Below are positions 60,188 through 64,000 of a DNA stretch of 64,000 nucleotides, in pieces. Under the pieces are notes generated by a model that made no database searches, was not told where the DNA came from, and was given only the letters and a program-made list of their open reading frames with translations. This DNA comes from Pteria penguin (Eukaryota > Mollusca > Bivalvia > Pterioida > Pteriidae), in contig CM068583.1 of assembly GCA_035048485.1 (NCBI GenBank), forward strand, positions 65,344,306-65,408,305. The letters run 5' to 3'. Position numbers and translations under genes: made by a program. How positions within the stretch are numbered: the stretch's first letter is position 1; each line of letters begins with the position of its first letter.

Positions 60188-61052
60188 ACTATAAATGTTG
60201 CATAAGGTTCTTAAAGCACCATTAACTTTATAAGGATATCATTTTTCTCTGAATGATGTCATTTCATAGAATGAAATAATGAAGTCTAAATTTGTTTCTG
60301 CTTTTTGTTTTTATTTCATTTTGCATTATAATGAAACATCTGAATGCAATGTAAATTTACTGTCCTTGTTACCTAAGCCATGCTTTAAAATTTGCAATTA
60401 TTCTTGCATTTCTAAATTTATCACCAAATGTCTACACATGTCAATCACAAACATTTGCCATAGGTTAAAGCTCAAAATTTCTTAAAATTAAATGCTCTGA
60501 GAAATATAGCATTTGATAGGAAAACTGCATGACCAACTAAGATAACTCTGTAGCAAAAAATTATTTTTAAAATGCCATATCTCTTAGATATGCCAGAAAT
60601 TTTTCTTTTATTTTTGCTTAGATTTGTGTTTTAATTTTTTGTCATATTCTGCCCAACTGAATTTTACAATGGCAAAAGTCCATTTCAAATTAAATTTTGG
60701 CAAAAATTAACTGACAGTAATTCACAATTAACAGGTAAAGTTATTGTCAGTTATGACTAAGTTAAATGTTTCAATTTTCTAGAAAATATGTTATGATGAT
60801 GTCTTTCTAAAAATTTTAATTCTTACAATTTTCACAGGTCTGATGGCAAAGACAGTACTTGGCATTATTTATATGTGGGTTGGTGTGAACAATGTACTAA
60901 TTATGGTAGTTTCTGACAAAATAGTTTTATAATTATTGTAAAAACTCTGATAACTGTATGTTATGTTAAATTTCTGTTATGTATGCCTAGTTTCTACTAG
61001 GAAAGTGTTGCTAATTATAATATCCATGAGTTATCATCTATACTTAGTAATA
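60188..61052. other. AT-rich spacer between two element copies
   Basis: Single-copy-looking sequence with no ORF above 70 codons that resembles a protein, and no repeat recognised. Confidence 0.5.
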
Positions 61053-64000
61053 TAACAAGAGGCCCAAGTGGGCCTATATCGCTCACCTGAGTACCTAGAT
61101 GATCAGTCATGCATGAAGGAAGAATTCATTTATTTTTGCATTAATGTGACTAAGTCAACACAGATGTTGAAAATATGTCAAATTTTATTTCGGGCTAGAA
61201 TAAAAAACAACACTTTTTTGCACATCCATTCACGTGATTTTGATATTAAGCATTTCCTTTGTCTCTGCAAGAAGTCATTTAGGGCAACAAGTTAGTCATT
61301 TTCTTTAGGTGGGGCCTTTTGTTGACTGATTTCAAGTCTGGGTCATGAACAACAATTGTTTCAAATATTGTCCAGATCTAACTTAAAATTGCCTAATTTC
61401 ATATGTTGAGTGTTGAGAAACATCTAAAAACTTATTTAGATGTGTAAAGAAATGAAAAAAAAAATTTCTCCATATTTCAATTACCAAGTGGTATATGTAC
61501 TATTGTGAGAACTGCTTTTTAGACATGGTGGCATTATCTGTTAACCACTTTGGATAAAAATTTACCAAATTGATAGAGGACCTTTAGTACTTCATGTATT
61601 CCTTGTTTCATTAAAATCTTTCATGTGGTATAACAGCAGAAGTGAAAAATGTGATTGAATTGTTCCTATACACCCTCATTTGGAAGTCTTAAAAAATTCA
61701 TGGAAAATCCAAAAATTGAGATATTGACAAAATTCTTTCAAAGTAACAATCCTTACCATAATTATGATCACAATAGTCCATAAGAAATCATCATTATCAA
61801 TTAACTAGGAAATATGACACTTTTTTTCTGCATTGAATCATCAAGTCCAAAGAAATGTCGAAAAAAAATTCTAAAATTTGATTTTGGAAGGGAACCAAAA
61901 TGACAATACGTCTTCACTCATCCCTCTAGATCATTTCAATGCATTCTGTTTGTCTCTGTATACAGCCCGTATGAAAAAGAATATTGTTAAAGGAGGGAAC
62001 TCTTTTGTGACCTACTTTTGACTATGGTGGTGCCACCTGTAAAGAGGTCTGGACGAAAACAACAGAATTTGAAGAGGATCATAAGTGACTTATTTCTATC
62101 AAGATTTATTAAAATCCTTCAAACAGTTTTGTAGAAAAAGTTGAAAATGTGAAAAATGGCCACCCCCCCCCCTTTTTTTTTTTTTGGAAGTCTTAAACGT
62201 AAAATTCCTAATTTCATATGTTGAGTGTTTAGAAACATCTAAAAACTTATTTAGATGTGTAAAAAAAAAAAAAATTTTTTTGACCACAGCTGGATTTGAT
62301 CCGCTACTCTCTATATTTCAATTACCAAGTGGTATATGTACCATTGTGAGACCTACTTTTTAGACATGGTGGCATTATCTGTTAACCAATTTGGATGAAA
62401 TTTACCACATTGATAGAGGATTTTTAGTACTTCATATATTCCATGTTCCATTAAAATCTTTCATGTGGTTTCGTAGAAAAAGTTGAAAATGTGAAAAATG
62501 GCCAACCCCCCCCCCCTTTTTCTTGGAAGTCTTAAAAAATTCATAAAAAATCCAAAAATTGAGATAATGACAAAATTCTTTCACAATAATATTCCTTACC
62601 ACAATTATGATCAAAATAGTCATTAAGAAATCATCAATTTCAATTAACTGAAAAACATGACACTTTTCTTCATTGAAATGACTAAGTCCAGAAACACGTC
62701 AAAAAAGCGTAAATTTCTATTTGACAGATCTTAACCCCGAACACAATTTTTAATAACCCATCTTTATAGATTGTTGAAATGCAATTAGTTTCCCCATTTA
62801 TGTACTGGTTCTGGAGAAGAAGATGTTTGAAGAGGGGTACCCTTTTGGGCACTTTTGGTCCCACCCTGGATCCACCCCTGAGGGAATCTGGATCCCGAAC
62901 ACAATTTTAGTAGGGGACCTTGAGTACATCATTTACACAAAGTTTGATCCAAATCTGCAATGTAGTTCCAAACAGTTTTGTAGAAAAAGTTGAAAATGTG
63001 AAAAATGGCCACCCCCCCCCCCCCCCCCTTTTTTTTTTGGAAGTCTTAAACGTAAAATTCCTAATTTCATATGTTGAGTGTTTAGAAACATCTAAAAACT
63101 TATTTAGATGTGTAAAAAAAAAAAAAACATTTTTTGACCACAGCTGGATTTGATCCGCTACTCTCTATATTTCAATTACCAAGTATTATATGTACCATTG
63201 TGAGACCTACTTTTTAGACATGGTGGCATTATCTGTTAACCAATTTGGATGAAATTTACCACATTGATAGAGGATTTTTAGTACTTCATGTATTCCATGT
63301 TTCATTAAAATCTTTCATGTGGTTTCGTAGAAAAAGTTGAAAATGTGAAAAATGGCCAACCCCCCCCCCCCCCTTTTTCTTGGAAGTCTTAAAAAATTCA
63401 TAAAAAATCCAAAAATTGAGATAATGACAAAATTCTTTCACAATAATATTCCTTACCACAATTATGATCAAAATAGTCATTAAGAAATCATCAATTTCAA
63501 TTAACTGAAAAACATGACACTTTTCTTCATTGAAATGACTAAGTCCAGAAACACGTCAAAAAAGCGTAAATTTCTATTTGACGGATCTTAACCCCGAACA
63601 CAATTTTTAATAACCCATCTTTATAGATTGTTGAAATGCAATTAGTTTCCCCATTTATGTACTGGTTCTGGAGAAGAAGATGTTTGAAGAGGGGTACCCT
63701 TTTGGGCACTTTTGGTCCCACCCTGGATCCACCCCTGAGGGAATCTGGATCCCGAACACAATTTTAGTAGGGGACCTTGAGTACATCATTTACACAAAGT
63801 TTGATCCAAATCTGCAATGTAGTTCCAAACAGTTTTGTAGAAAAAGTTGAAAATGTGAAAAATGGCCACCCCCCCCCCCTTTTTTTTTGGAAGTCTTAAA
63901 CGTAAAATTCCTAATTTCATATGTTGAGTGTTTAGAAACATCTAAAAACTTATTTAGATGTGTAAAAAAAAAAAAAAAACATTTTTTGACCACAGCTGGA
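61053..64000 (+). mobile_element. Dispersed element, copy 2, tandemly amplified (period about 850 bp), runs off window
   Basis: The left end is 'aacaagaggcccaagtgggc' followed by 'ctatatcgctcacctgag'. The body matches copy 1. From about 62120 the internal segment starting 'caaacagttttgtagaaaaa' recurs at about 62969 and 63826 (spacings 849 and 857 bp). Each unit carries a C8-16/T8-12 tract, 'ggaagtcttaaac' and 'gggtacccttttgggcactt'. Copies are almost identical, so amplification is recent. The right end lies outside the window. Confidence 0.85.

Overview
The window is eukaryotic, AT-rich and mostly non-coding. Genes are split into short exons with GT-AG introns, and the introns are full of minisatellites and decayed transposons. 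Protein homology (METTL24-type methyltransferase, PYROXD2, an animal SDR) and the style of the dispersed repeats point to a bivalve mollusc. The repeat evidence includes 'aaggtcaaggtcac' families, 'aacaagaggccca...' and '...ggctcaggtgagct' elements, and tRNA-derived SINEs. This is a judgement from recognition, not a search, and I cannot name the species.

Three protein-coding genes can be supported by exon-by-exon reconstruction with matching splice phases. (1) A METTL24-like (Methyltransf_21) type II membrane methyltransferase lies on the minus strand: seven coding exons between 15554 and 5352, 396 codons plus stop. A second, diverged copy of its catalytic exons (13124-10532) sits inside the same gene. 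(2) An extended/atypical short-chain dehydrogenase (SDR) lies on the plus strand: thirteen coding exons from 16604 to 44991, 391 codons. (3) The last three coding exons of PYROXD2 lie on the minus strand (57354-53143); the rest of that gene was not found and probably lies beyond the right edge. Genes 1 and 2 are head-to-head with about 1.05 kb between start codons.

Layout. 1-2.3 kb: 92-bp satellite. 2.3-4.4 kb: decayed MULE-like transposase with a SWIM-like motif, then a long inverted-repeat element. 5.3-15.6 kb: METTL24-like gene with 39-, 35- and 45-bp minisatellites. 15.6-16.6 kb: putative shared promoter. 16.6-45.0 kb: SDR gene, with introns holding at least nine tandem arrays and several DNA transposons. 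45-53.1 kb: intergenic or long 3' UTR with dispersed repeats. 53.1-57.4 kb: PYROXD2 3' end with a SINE and nested elements. 58-64 kb: large dispersed elements, one of them tandemly amplified with a period of about 850 bp and running off the window.

The three genes show no sign of a shared pathway. The most unusual observation is the 39-bp array at 7889-9092. Its unit is exactly the last 18 exonic plus first 21 intronic bases of a METTL24-like exon, so about 30 copies of a 5' splice site follow the real one.
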